A stretch of 64,000 bases of DNA from JANLVJ01 sp031363945. GTDB lineage: Bacteria; Bacteroidota; Bacteroidia; Sphingobacteriales; Sphingobacteriaceae. Under the pieces are notes generated by a model. It saw only the letters and a program-made list of their open reading frames with translations. It did no database searches and had not been told where the DNA came from. The translations under genes and the position numbers were made by a program. This document shows positions 54,288-62,729 of this stretch, piece after piece (the first letter of the stretch is position 1; each line of letters starts with the position of its first letter). Where the stretch lies: contig JANLVJ010000078.1 of assembly GCA_031363945.1 (NCBI GenBank), positions 68,858 to 132,857 on the forward strand. The letters are read 5' to 3'.

Positions 54288-56111
54288 ATGGCTAAACAAC
54301 TTACAACCTTAACATTCAAAATCAGGCTTGCGATAATGACCCTGATGTTGGTTAGTTTGCATATATTTTGTATTTCTCAGCAATTACCTGATCGGACTAT
54401 TGCTGCCGACCGTTACTATAAAAATCATGATTATGCCAAAGCTATTCCATTATACAATAGTCTTATGAGGCAGAAAGTCAAATTACTGTATGTTGTCAGG
54501 CTGGCAGAGAGTTACAGACAGATTCGGGATTCAAAAAATGCAGAATTATGGTTTGAAAAACAATTAGGCTTTGCACCAGAATCAGGTCTTCCCAGACTTT
54601 ATTATGCACAGGCATTACAGGAAAATAGTAAACCTGAAGCGGCCTTACAAGTACTTAAATTGTTTGTTCCAGCCGATAAGCACTTTAGCGATATGAAAAA
54701 TCTGCTGATTAATTCTTGTCAGAAAACAATAAGTTCAGTCACAGAAGACCCTGTGTTCAGAATTCGAAATGAGAAAGTATTAAATACTGCCTATTCTGAT
54801 TTCGGAGCTGATATAAGTCAGAATGAGCTGGTATTTGTATCAAACAGGCCCCTTTCAGCAGTTGAGATTACTATTAACAGGGAATACAAAAAACTTTATG
54901 GCTGGACTGATAAACCATTTTGGAAATTATTTGCAACCCAGACTGATTCAATCAAGCCGGGGTTGCATATTAACTTACTTAGTCCGGTTATTAATTCGGC
55001 CTTTAATAACGGACCTGCAACCTTCAACAGGGCAGGTGATGTTATCTATTTTTCAAAAGCTGAGGTGCCCGATAGAAAACTTTTTTATAAACAGGATCGT
55101 AAGAGCAATACAACGTTCAATCACAATGGTATTTACACTTCTCACAAAGTGGGTGGAATATGGGGAAAGGCAATGGGTACAACACTAAATAATACCAGGC
55201 GTTATTCAGTAAGTCATCCAGCACTCGCGCCTGATGGAAAAGTACTTGTCTTTGCTTCTGATATGCCTGGCGGTAAGGGAGGAGCAGATTTATATACAGC
55301 AAAAATATTTCCTGATGGCAATATCGGAACCCCTGTCAATATGGGTGATTCTATCAATAGCCCTGGCGACGAGATGTTCCCCACATTTGGACCAGATAGC
55401 AGTTTATACTTTTCATCTACAGGTTGGCTAGGAATGGGGGGTCTGGATATATTTAACAGTAAGTTTGTAAATGGTCACTGGTCAGGACCAGAAAATCTGG
55501 CAGCCCCGATAAACTCTACAAAAGATGACTTTTCTTTGATTTTCAAGCAGGGTCCTTCGATTCAGGGATATTTTTCTAGTAACAGGGAGGGGGGTATGGG
55601 TGACGATGATATTTATTACTTCGACTATCTCCCTGCCTTGGCCAGGGAAAAAGACAGTATATCTCAGTTAAATCATTTAAATATCAGCAGATTATCGGCC
55701 ATAGATACTGTAAAAACATTTTTCAGGATCAAGCGAATTGATAACCTTATAGGTAAGGTCTTAATTCTGCCACAAATTCACTACCGCATTAATAAGTCTA
55801 ATCTTGATTCTGTTGCAATGAGAATTGTATATCACGTGTATCAGCTTTTGAAACTATCGCCATCTATGAAGGTACAGATAAATTCATATGCTGATATTAC
55901 AGGCAATGAAAAATCTAATATGCTTCTTTCCTTAAATCGGGCAAATACCATCAAAGTTTTCTTACTGAGCCAGGGAATACCTGGTTATAGGCTCAAAACC
56001 AAAGGTTATGGTGATCATAAGCCATTTAGCCCCTGCGATCCCGGAAAACCTTGTTCAGTCGAGCAAAACAGGCTGAACCGTAGAACAGAGCTACAAATTC
56101 TGACAAATTAA
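54288..56111 (+). CDS. OmpA-family protein with TPR and PD40 repeats
   Basis: A 607-aa periplasm/outer-membrane-anchored protein. After a signal peptide come TPR-like helices (about 40-150: AADRYYKNHDYAKAIPLYNSLM), PD40/WD40-like beta-propeller repeats (about 240-450: HPALAPDGKVLVFASDMPGGKGGADLY, FPTFGPDSSLYFSSTGWLGMGGLDIF) and a C-terminal OmpA domain (about 500-605: IHYRINKSNLDSVA...INSYADITGNEKSN, LNRRTELQI) that binds peptidoglycan. It follows the PorP-like gene. ATG at 54288; a GTG at 54282 is in frame. Confidence 0.88.
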   Translation: MAKQLTTLTFKIRLAIMTLMLVSLHIFCISQQLPDRTIAADRYYKNHDYAKAIPLYNSLMRQKVKLLYVVRLAESYRQIRDSKNAELWFEKQLGFAPESGLPRLYYAQALQENSKPEAALQVLKLFVPADKHFSDMKNLLINSCQKTISSVTEDPVFRIRNEKVLNTAYSDFGADISQNELVFVSNRPLSAVEITINREYKKLYGWTDKPFWKLFATQTDSIKPGLHINLLSPVINSAFNNGPATFNRAGDVIYFSKAEVPDRKLFYKQDRKSNTTFNHNGIYTSHKVGGIWGKAMGTTLNNTRRYSVSHPALAPDGKVLVFASDMPGGKGGADLYTAKIFPDGNIGTPVNMGDSINSPGDEMFPTFGPDSSLYFSSTGWLGMGGLDIFNSKFVNGHWSGPENLAAPINSTKDDFSLIFKQGPSIQGYFSSNREGGMGDDDIYYFDYLPALAREKDSISQLNHLNISRLSAIDTVKTFFRIKRIDNLIGKVLILPQIHYRINKSNLDSVAMRIVYHVYQLLKLSPSMKVQINSYADITGNEKSNMLLSLNRANTIKVFLLSQGIPGYRLKTKGYGDHKPFSPCDPGKPCSVEQNRLNRRTELQILTN

Positions 56112-56259
56112 GCTGCCTGACCAGTTCCTTATTTACTTAAACAACACTTTAATTGTATTCTAAAAACAGGTGTTAAAAATACTTTTCATAATAAGGTTGA
56201 TCTGCTAATTCTTTTTATATTAGTATTATAATTAATTAAAACCCGAAAAAATTTAGATT

Positions 56260-56424
56260 ATGAAAAAAATCGCAGCACTAATTCTTGCCTCAGTTTTTGC
56301 CGTTTCTGCTATGGCCGCTACGCCTGTTACCCAGGACACTACTAAAAAAGTAGTTGTTAAACACCGCAAACATCATAAACATATGAAGAAAATGAAAATG
56401 AAAGATTCAACAAGCAAAATGTAA
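56260..56424 (+). CDS. Small secreted His/Lys/Met-rich protein
   Basis: A 54-aa protein, not in most automatic calls. The signal peptide MKKIAALILASVFAVSAMAA is clear, and the mature part of about 34 residues is extremely basic and rich in Lys, His and Met (KHRKHHKHMKKMKMKDSTSK). It has its own terminator, so it is probably real. The tail could bind metal (Cu, Ni, Zn or heme) or, as for acid-shock-like proteins, be pH-related. No family can be named. Confidence 0.72.
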   Translation: MKKIAALILASVFAVSAMAATPVTQDTTKKVVVKHRKHHKHMKKMKMKDSTSKM

Positions 56425-56445
56425 ACCTTCATTATCCAAGATTTT

Positions 56446-56485
56446 GGGCCAAGCCTTATTTATGGGGTTGGCCCTCTTTTTTTTT
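56446..56485 (+). terminator. Intrinsic terminator after the small secreted gene
   Basis: GGGCCAA / TTGGCCC stem with an interior CC/GG extension, followed by CTC and a T9 run. Ends the single-gene transcript. Confidence 0.88.
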
Positions 56486-56569
56486 CTTATTTTAACCCTA
56501 AAGTAAACGTTTATTGGTCTTCATCTGCTTCTTCATTCAGGTGTACCCATACTTCTAACTCTTAAAGAT

Positions 56570-57457
56570 ATGGCAAGTCGAAGAAATGTGTTAAAATCAA
56601 TGTTAATGGGTGCAGGACTGGTAAGCACGAATAATTTACCAAACTTTCAGCTTGACAGCGGGGTTGCCAGAAATACAAAATATCCATTGCTAAAAGGAAA
56701 TATTAATCATTCTGCCTGTTATTGGGTGTATCAAAAAGATTTTACTGTTGATCAGTTTTGTCAGGAAGCTAAAAAAATCGGACTTAAAGCTGTCGACTTG
56801 CTAGGAAAGAACGACTGGGCAACACTTAAAAAATACGGTCTTAATTGTGGAATGGCTAACGGAGCTGAAATTTCATTATATGAAGGCTTCAACCACCGAG
56901 AACACCACCCAAAACTTATTGAGAATTATACAGAGCTGATTCCTGTACTGGCATCTTATGGGTTCAATAATATCATTTGCTTCTCGGGGGCAAGAAAAGG
57001 TATAGATGATGAAACTGGGTTAACGGTTTGCGCAGAGGGTTTAAAACGGCTTATGCCTCTGGCTGAAAAGCATAAGGTAACTGTTACCATGGAACTCCTC
57101 AACAGTAAGATTGATCACCGCGATTATCAATGCGATCATACTGCCTGGGGGGTCGAATTGTGTAAGCGCGTAGGTTCAGATCGATTCAAGCTTTTATACG
57201 ATATTTATCATATGCAAATTATGGAAGGTGATCTTATTAGAACCCTTACAGAAAATGCGGCTTATATATCGCATTATCATACAGGGGGTGTTCCCGGAAG
57301 GCATGAAATTGACGAATCGCAGGAAATTTACTATCCTGCAATTATGCGGGCTATTATCAAGACTGGTTATAAAGGCAGTGTCGCTCAAGAGTTCATACCA
57401 TCAAAAAAGCCAGCTATCGACAGACTCGTTGAATGTGTTAAAATTTGTGATGTATAA
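56570..57457 (+). CDS. Hydroxypyruvate isomerase-like TIM-barrel protein
   Basis: A 295-aa xylose isomerase-like TIM barrel, closest in pattern to hydroxypyruvate isomerase (Hyi). It shows KVTVTMELLNSKIDHRDYQ, KLLYDIYHMQIMEGDLIRTL and HYHTGGVPGRHEID, with the metal ligands Glu, Asp/His and His, and the C-terminal YKGSVAQEFIPSKKP. The N terminus, ASRRNVLKSMLMGAGLVST, is a Tat-type signal, so it is exported, unlike cytosolic Hyi. Substrate uncertain; it may act on sugars oxidised by the GMC enzymes. Confidence 0.8.
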   Translation: MASRRNVLKSMLMGAGLVSTNNLPNFQLDSGVARNTKYPLLKGNINHSACYWVYQKDFTVDQFCQEAKKIGLKAVDLLGKNDWATLKKYGLNCGMANGAEISLYEGFNHREHHPKLIENYTELIPVLASYGFNNIICFSGARKGIDDETGLTVCAEGLKRLMPLAEKHKVTVTMELLNSKIDHRDYQCDHTAWGVELCKRVGSDRFKLLYDIYHMQIMEGDLIRTLTENAAYISHYHTGGVPGRHEIDESQEIYYPAIMRAIIKTGYKGSVAQEFIPSKKPAIDRLVECVKICDV

Positions 57458-57516
57458 TAAAAATAAAGAGCTATTCGGATTATAAATGGCTCATATAAAT
57501 TTTTTATGAGCGTGTT

Positions 57517-58098
57517 TTAAGACTGGCTGTACTGAACCAGTTTTCTTATTGGATAAAATACAAAAGATAAAGGTCTTACAAAATCAAAACTTAATTTACT
57601 TACTTGTTTTGCAGGCGCAAAGCTATGAGTGACAACTAAAACCGCATCTATAAAAGTTTGAGTTTCTTGTTTTATCGGGTCTAATTCTATAATTAAATCT
57701 TCGAGTTCCCTTATTGCAGCTTTATAAGAAATCTTATAATTTTTTCTAAAATCTTCATCGGTCATTTTGCTTGAACGAAGTTGAGCTTTCATCAAGGCAA
57801 GCTTTGTTTGAATGAGATTAATACTAGAGATATAATCATTAAGCACTTTTACCAAAAAAACTGATTTTTCAGCAATAGACATCCCGAAGTTTAAAAGGTT
57901 TATTTTCGTAAGATTTCTTATCTGGGAATTAATTTCCTTCTTCAAAGAAAGTACTTCTTTCGATCCTTCATTTTGCTCAAAAATAAAGGATGGTACTTCT
58001 TTCATCATAAAATGATCATAATACTTAAGGGTAGGGGTAGACAACATTTGCATAGGGAAAGGCTTTAGTTCGTTAATTCTACTATTTTCATTGTACAT
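57517..58098 (-). CDS. Hypothetical protein, orphan
   Basis: A 193-aa, mainly helical protein of unknown family. No signal peptide, no membrane segment and no motif is recognisable; the region about 60-150 (ending in RELEDLIIELDPIKQETQ) looks like a helical bundle or coiled coil. The gene is more AT-rich than its neighbours, and no promoter was recognised. It could be a lineage-specific or acquired gene. The frame is continuous and the codon composition looks coding. Confidence 0.6.
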   Translation of the reverse strand: MYNENSRINELKPFPMQMLSTPTLKYYDHFMMKEVPSFIFEQNEGSKEVLSLKKEINSQIRNLTKINLLNFGMSIAEKSVFLVKVLNDYISSINLIQTKLALMKAQLRSSKMTDEDFRKNYKISYKAAIRELEDLIIELDPIKQETQTFIDAVLVVTHSFAPAKQVSKLSFDFVRPLSFVFYPIRKLVQYSQS

Positions 58099-58509
58099 AC
58101 GAAGTGAAATCAGCTTTGTATGTTAGAGACTATAATATTGTGATTCGGAACTTTTTAATGTACCTGAAACAGGTAAATTGAAACTTTTGAAGTTTGCTTA
58201 CGTATTAGCCTCTTCTCACAATTATACAATCATTATGCCAAAGAATTAAACTGATGAGTAGGGTTATGATAACTTTTTCAAGAGATAATAACCTAACTAC
58301 GAAACAAATAAACGGCATAATTATTTTCTTAAACAAGCAATTCGGTGAATGCTTACCGATCGCCTGCGAGCTTGAATTTTAAGCCGTTGATTTGTGTAGC
58401 ATACATCTTGTTTCAACCGTAGGGTTCATTGAGTACCAAATTGGCAGGTATTAAATCACGCATTTAAATTTTTATTAACTTAGCCAAATCTTATAAAAAA
58501 GCTTTAAAC
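58099..58509. other. 411-nt spacer with no convincing gene
   Basis: It lies between the orphan gene and the divergent cupin gene. A 42-codon frame (58254-58382, + strand) exists but has no recognisable family, and the sequence is AT-rich. No RNA gene or terminator was recognised. Confidence 0.5.
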
Positions 58510-59376
58510 ATGGGATTTAATCTTATCGGGGTAGATACAGTTGAGGAAATTGATAAACGTACTTTTCAGGAAGAATATGTAAAGCCCCGGCGACCATTAT
58601 TAATCAAGCAATATGCGAAGCGGTGGAAGGCTTATGAAAAATGGACCCCTGAGTATTTAAAGTCAATTTGTGGTGAAAAGACAGTGCCTTTATATGATAA
58701 TTCAAAAGCAGATCCTTCAAAACCTATTAATGCTTCAGCAACCTCAATGTTGTTTAGAGACTACATAGACTTGATTTGCTCTTTACCAAGTGAATTAAGA
58801 ATTTTCTTTTTTGAAATCTTTAAAGAAGCTCCACAGCTTTTAAATGATTATGAAAATCCATCTGAAATAATGAGTGGTTTTCTGGACAAATTTCCATCAA
58901 TGTTTTTTGGTGGCAAGGGTTCACGGGTATTCCTTCATTATGATATTGATCTGCCGCATATTTTTCAGGTTCAGTTTCATGGCAAGAAAAGAGTTATATT
59001 ATTTGATCAAAAATGGTCAAAACGCCTTTACAGATTACCCTTCTCTACATATGCTCTAGAAGACTATGAGGTTGCCAATCCGGATATAGAAAAATTCCCA
59101 GCCCTTGCCGGAGTAGAAGGAACAGAGTGCTTTGTTGAACATGGTGATATGTTGTATATTCCAAGTGGGGTCTGGCATTATATGGAATACCTCGAAGGAG
59201 GCTTTGCCATTTCACTAAGAGCCTGGGATTCTTCAATTGCTACAAAGATCAATGGGCTATATAATCTAACCGTGATGCGTAAGCTTGACAGTTTCTTAAA
59301 AACGCAGTTTAAGGGGAAATACATGGATTTTAAAGAGCGTATGGCGGTTGAAAACGCTGAAAGATCAATTCGATAA
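58510..59376 (+). CDS. Cupin_8/JmjC-like Fe(II)/2-oxoglutarate oxygenase
   Basis: A 288-aa protein with the cupin_8 (JmjC-like) fold. The N-terminal RPLLIKQYAKRWKAYEKWTPEYLKS is typical. The metal-binding HxD lies in FLHYDIDLPHIFQVQFHGKKRVILF (His-Tyr-Asp near residue 143-145), and the distal His is in YIPSGVWHYMEYL (about 221-225). Known relatives hydroxylate proteins or tRNA; no substrate can be read here. It lies 35 nt before the Fsr-type transporter and may be co-transcribed. Confidence 0.82.
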   Translation: MGFNLIGVDTVEEIDKRTFQEEYVKPRRPLLIKQYAKRWKAYEKWTPEYLKSICGEKTVPLYDNSKADPSKPINASATSMLFRDYIDLICSLPSELRIFFFEIFKEAPQLLNDYENPSEIMSGFLDKFPSMFFGGKGSRVFLHYDIDLPHIFQVQFHGKKRVILFDQKWSKRLYRLPFSTYALEDYEVANPDIEKFPALAGVEGTECFVEHGDMLYIPSGVWHYMEYLEGGFAISLRAWDSSIATKINGLYNLTVMRKLDSFLKTQFKGKYMDFKERMAVENAERSIR

Positions 59377-59411
59377 TCAAGGTTTTTTAGCCAGATACAA
59401 GATAAAAATAT

Positions 59412-60647
59412 ATGGCTGAGTCAAATACGCTAACAAAAGATGTGGTAAATAATATGGCAAATCAAACAGTTTACCCTGTTTTATTTGCAATTAGTATTTG
59501 TCACCTTTTAAATGATACCATTCAGTCACTTGTACCAGCAATTTACCCGATACTGAAGAATAGTTTCAGGTTAAACTTTACTCAGATTGGTTTTATCACC
59601 CTGGGTTTTCAGTTGAGTGCATCCTTGCTGCAACCGTTCGTGGGAATGTACAGTGACAAAAATCCAAAACCCTTTGCTCTTGTCGCAGGTATGTGCTTTA
59701 CCCTTATCGGGTTAGTGTCGCTAGGTTTTGCGCCTGGATTTGGCTATATATTACTGGCAGTATGCCTGATGGGTATTGGCTCATCCATATTTCATCCTGA
59801 AGCATCCAGAATAGCGCATATGGCGGCAGGTGAGCAGCGGGGGCTTGCACAATCAGTATTCCAGTTAGGGGGCAATGCAGGAAGTTCTCTGGGACCGTTA
59901 ATGGCTTCTTTTATTATTGTTCCATTAGGTCAGCATGGATTGTTCTATTTTTCGCTTGCAGCATTCATCGCCATATTTATCCAATATTATCTGGGGGTCT
60001 GGTATAAAGCTCACCGGCTAATGACAGAAAAAAAGCACCTGACTTCAACCCTGAAATCTGAGACAAACCTTACTAGAGGTAAGGTTACAGTGGCCATATC
60101 GATTTTATTAGTGCTGGTGTTTTCTAAATATTTTTACCTGGCAAGTCTGAGTAGTTATTATACCTTTTATCTGATCCAAAAATTTCATATCAGCATTGCC
60201 CAATCACAACTCTTTTTATTTTTGTTCTTGATTTCTGCTGCCGCCGGAACCATTCTGGGTGGCCCGATAGGCGACAGGTATGGGAGAAAATATGTTATCT
60301 GGGTGTCAATTCTGGGCGTGGCCCCATTTACAATGCTACTGCCACATGCGAATCTTTTCTGGTGCGCTATGCTGACTATACCAATAGGCCTAATAATTTC
60401 ATCAGCCTTTTCAGCCATACTTGTCTATGCCCAGGAATTAATACCTGGCAAAGTAGGTATGGTATCTGGTTTGTTTTTCGGATTTGCTTTTGGTATGGGT
60501 GGAATCGGATCGGCTTTAATGGGCATATTAGCTGATCATAAGGGAATAGAATACGTTTTTATGCTAAGTTCCTTTCTACCATTAATTGGTATCACAGCTT
60601 GGTTCCTGCCTAAACAGCGGGGAATGCAGTTTCAGCAGACAGTCTGA
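59412..60647 (+). CDS. MFS exporter, Fsr (fosmidomycin resistance) type
   Basis: A 411-aa major-facilitator exporter with twelve membrane segments. The segments SICHLLNDTIQSLVPAIYP, FTQIGFITLGFQLSASLLQP, GIGSSIFHPEASRIAHMA and GLAQSVFQLGGNAGSSLGP (about 45-170) are highly similar to E. coli Fsr. Fsr gives resistance to fosmidomycin when overproduced; the natural substrate is unknown. The stop codon is inside a hairpin. Confidence 0.88.
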   Translation: MAESNTLTKDVVNNMANQTVYPVLFAISICHLLNDTIQSLVPAIYPILKNSFRLNFTQIGFITLGFQLSASLLQPFVGMYSDKNPKPFALVAGMCFTLIGLVSLGFAPGFGYILLAVCLMGIGSSIFHPEASRIAHMAAGEQRGLAQSVFQLGGNAGSSLGPLMASFIIVPLGQHGLFYFSLAAFIAIFIQYYLGVWYKAHRLMTEKKHLTSTLKSETNLTRGKVTVAISILLVLVFSKYFYLASLSSYYTFYLIQKFHISIAQSQLFLFLFLISAAAGTILGGPIGDRYGRKYVIWVSILGVAPFTMLLPHANLFWCAMLTIPIGLIISSAFSAILVYAQELIPGKVGMVSGLFFGFAFGMGGIGSALMGILADHKGIEYVFMLSSFLPLIGITAWFLPKQRGMQFQQTV

Positions 60648-60690
60648 AAACTGTCTGCTGGATTGCGCTGGGTCCCCCCGGACCAGCCGC
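60633..60690. other. Two tandem hairpins after the MFS gene
   Basis: The first is 11 bp CAGCAGACAGT / ACTGTCTGCTG (60633-60660), overlapping the MFS stop codon. The second is CTGG(G)TCC / GGACCAG (60669-60687). No T-run follows, so they may act as pausing, stability or converging-transcription barriers rather than classical terminators. Confidence 0.5.
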
Positions 60691-60706
60691 TTTCATAACC
60701 GCAATA

Positions 60707-61081
60707 TCATTCACTAAAAAAATGTACTTCTGCAAGATTAACGTACTCTGATTCGCTAAAGACCCTTGAATGAATCATGAAACGAAAACCAGTTGGAACT
60801 TCTAGTGAGAAACCCCCTCCTCTGCCTTTTGTTGTATCAAGTGTAAGCTGGGTATGTTTCCAGTACTCAAATTGGTCTCTACTCATCCAGAACTCACAGC
60901 CATCTATCATACCCAAGCAAACATCAACTTCGCCAAGTTTAAATTCACCTTTTTCAAAACACATCGGTGATGAGCCATCGCAACAACCGCCACTCTGATG
61001 AAACATAAGCTCAGGGTAATCCTGTTTTAATCTACTGATTAGCTCAGTAGCTTCAGGGCTTATCAAAATGCGCTGTACCAT
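60707..61081 (-). CDS. DUF779 family protein
   Basis: A 124-aa DUF779 protein with the signature FHQSGGCCDGSSPMCF (about 24-40) and a conserved FWMSRDQFEYWKHTQLTLDTTKGRGGGFSLE. It is commonly encoded beside acetaldehyde/aldehyde dehydrogenase genes; here it follows the aldehyde dehydrogenase by 1 nt, so it is co-transcribed. Its two adjacent Cys may bind a metal or take part in thiol chemistry, which is inferred. The ATG at 61081 is chosen; the longer frame would overlap the dehydrogenase. Confidence 0.9.
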   Translation of the reverse strand: MVQRILISPEATELISRLKQDYPELMFHQSGGCCDGSSPMCFEKGEFKLGEVDVCLGMIDGCEFWMSRDQFEYWKHTQLTLDTTKGRGGGFSLEVPTGFRFMIHSRVFSESEYVNLAEVHFFSE

Positions 61082-61082
61082 G

Positions 61083-62585
61083 TCAAAAGAAACCAAGTTT
61101 ATTCTTATTATAAGAAATAAGCATGTTTTTTGTTTGACGATAATGAGCAAGCATCATTTTATGATTCTCTCTGCCAAAGCCTGATTTCTTATAACCACCA
61201 AACGGTGCGTGTGCCGGATAGGCATGGTAATTATTTACCCAAACCCTACCGGCCTGGATTGCACGCGGAATCTGATAAATTTCATGTGCGTCCCTGGTCC
61301 ATAAACCAGAACCCAGCCCATAAAGTGTATCGTTTGCTATAGCGATAGCTTCTTCAGTTGTTTTAAACGTGGTCACGCAGACTACAGGCCCAAAAATTTC
61401 TTCTTGAAAAATCCGCATCTTATTGTGCCCCTTGAAAATGGTAGGCTGTATATAATATCCTCCTGACAATTCTCCCTCTAATGAATTGATCTCACCACCG
61501 CAAAGTAGCTCGGCACCTTCTTCCCGACCGATATTCAGGTATGAACGAATTTTTTCATATTGATCATTTGATGCCTGTGCGCCCATCATAGAGGTACCGT
61601 CTAGCGGGTGACCTATCTTTATAGCTTTGGTTCTGGCAATCACCCGCTCTATGAATTTATCATAAATATTTTCATGTACTAAAATCCGGGACGGGCAGGT
61701 ACAAATCTCACCCTGATTCAGGGCAAACATTACTGCACCTTCAACACATTTATCAAAAAATTCATCATCGGCATCACCAACTGACTCCATAAAAATATTT
61801 GGTGATTTACCGCCTAATTCCATGGTAACGGGAATAAGGTTTTCTGAGGCATACTGCATAATCAGCCTTCCTGTTGTCGTTTCACCAGTGAAAGATACTT
61901 TTGCTACCCTTGATGAGGAAGCCAGGGGTTTACCTGCTTCTGTTCCAAAACCAGTGATTACATTTATGACTCCTGCCGGAATGATATCCTTAATCAGATC
62001 CATTAAAATCATAATAGAGGTCGGGGTCTGTTCAGCGGGCTTTAATACACAACAATTACCAGCCGCAAGAGCAGGAGCAAGTTTCCAGGTTGCCATTAAT
62101 AAAGGAAAATTCCATGGGATGATTTGAGCTACAACACCCAGAGGCTCAGATAATGCAATGCTTACTGTAAATTCATCATGTTCAGAAATACTGCCCTCTT
62201 CAGCTCGGATGACACCTGCAAAATACCTGAAATGATCAATTACCAGTGGTAGGTCAGCAAGCCTTGATTCACGTATGGCTTTTCCATTGTCGATTGTTTC
62301 AATGACCGCAAGATGTTCCAGATTTGCTTCTATTACATCTGCGATCTTGTTTAATATCGTCGCTCTGTAAACTGCAGAGGTTTTGCCCCAGGTTTTAAAA
62401 GCTTCATGTGCAGCATCTAGTGCGAGTTCTACATCTTCTTTGGTAGACCTGGCAGCCCGGGTAAATACTTTACCATCAATAGGTGATATATTATCAAAAT
62501 ATTCACCTTTAACAGGTGGCACAAACTTGCCACCAATAAAATTTTCATACTTCTCTTTAAAAGAAGGCCTTAAAGCAATACTCAT
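61083..62585 (-). CDS. NAD-dependent aldehyde dehydrogenase (ExaC/AcoD-type)
   Basis: A 500-aa aldehyde dehydrogenase. The N-terminal YENFIGGKFVPPVKGEYFDNISPIDGKVFTRAARS fits the acetaldehyde-type group. The catalytic Glu lies in VTMELGGKSPNIF (about 265), and the catalytic Cys in NQGEICTCPSRILV (about 300). The C-terminal VNNYHAYPAHAPFGGYKKSGFGRENHK is typical. With DUF779 next door and an AraC regulator divergent, it probably oxidises acetaldehyde or another short aldehyde. The ATG at 62585 matches the family start. Confidence 0.94.
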   Translation of the reverse strand: MSIALRPSFKEKYENFIGGKFVPPVKGEYFDNISPIDGKVFTRAARSTKEDVELALDAAHEAFKTWGKTSAVYRATILNKIADVIEANLEHLAVIETIDNGKAIRESRLADLPLVIDHFRYFAGVIRAEEGSISEHDEFTVSIALSEPLGVVAQIIPWNFPLLMATWKLAPALAAGNCCVLKPAEQTPTSIMILMDLIKDIIPAGVINVITGFGTEAGKPLASSSRVAKVSFTGETTTGRLIMQYASENLIPVTMELGGKSPNIFMESVGDADDEFFDKCVEGAVMFALNQGEICTCPSRILVHENIYDKFIERVIARTKAIKIGHPLDGTSMMGAQASNDQYEKIRSYLNIGREEGAELLCGGEINSLEGELSGGYYIQPTIFKGHNKMRIFQEEIFGPVVCVTTFKTTEEAIAIANDTLYGLGSGLWTRDAHEIYQIPRAIQAGRVWVNNYHAYPAHAPFGGYKKSGFGRENHKMMLAHYRQTKNMLISYNKNKLGFF

Positions 62586-62684
62586 AGCTGATTGATTTAT
62601 TAATTGGTAAACCAAGTTAACCAGAACGCATCCCAAGGCTTCAACTAATGCTCTCATTATATAGCACAATAATCTCAAATAAGC

Positions 62685-62699
62685 GTTAATTGAATTAAC
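62685..62699. promoter_or_regulatory. Palindrome in the AraC-aldehyde dehydrogenase divergent region
   Basis: GTTAATT-G-AATTAAC, a 7-bp perfect inverted repeat 30 nt before the AraC start and 100 nt before the dehydrogenase start. Being AT-only in the inner part it could be chance, but its place makes it a candidate operator. Confidence 0.45.
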
Positions 62700-62729
62700 A
62701 TTGTTTAATTTGATTAAAAATTCATCGTT

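Noticed and set aside
58254..58382. 42-codon ORF in the spacer before the cupin gene
   Set aside because: No homology seen, no promoter, AT-rich; too weak to call a gene.
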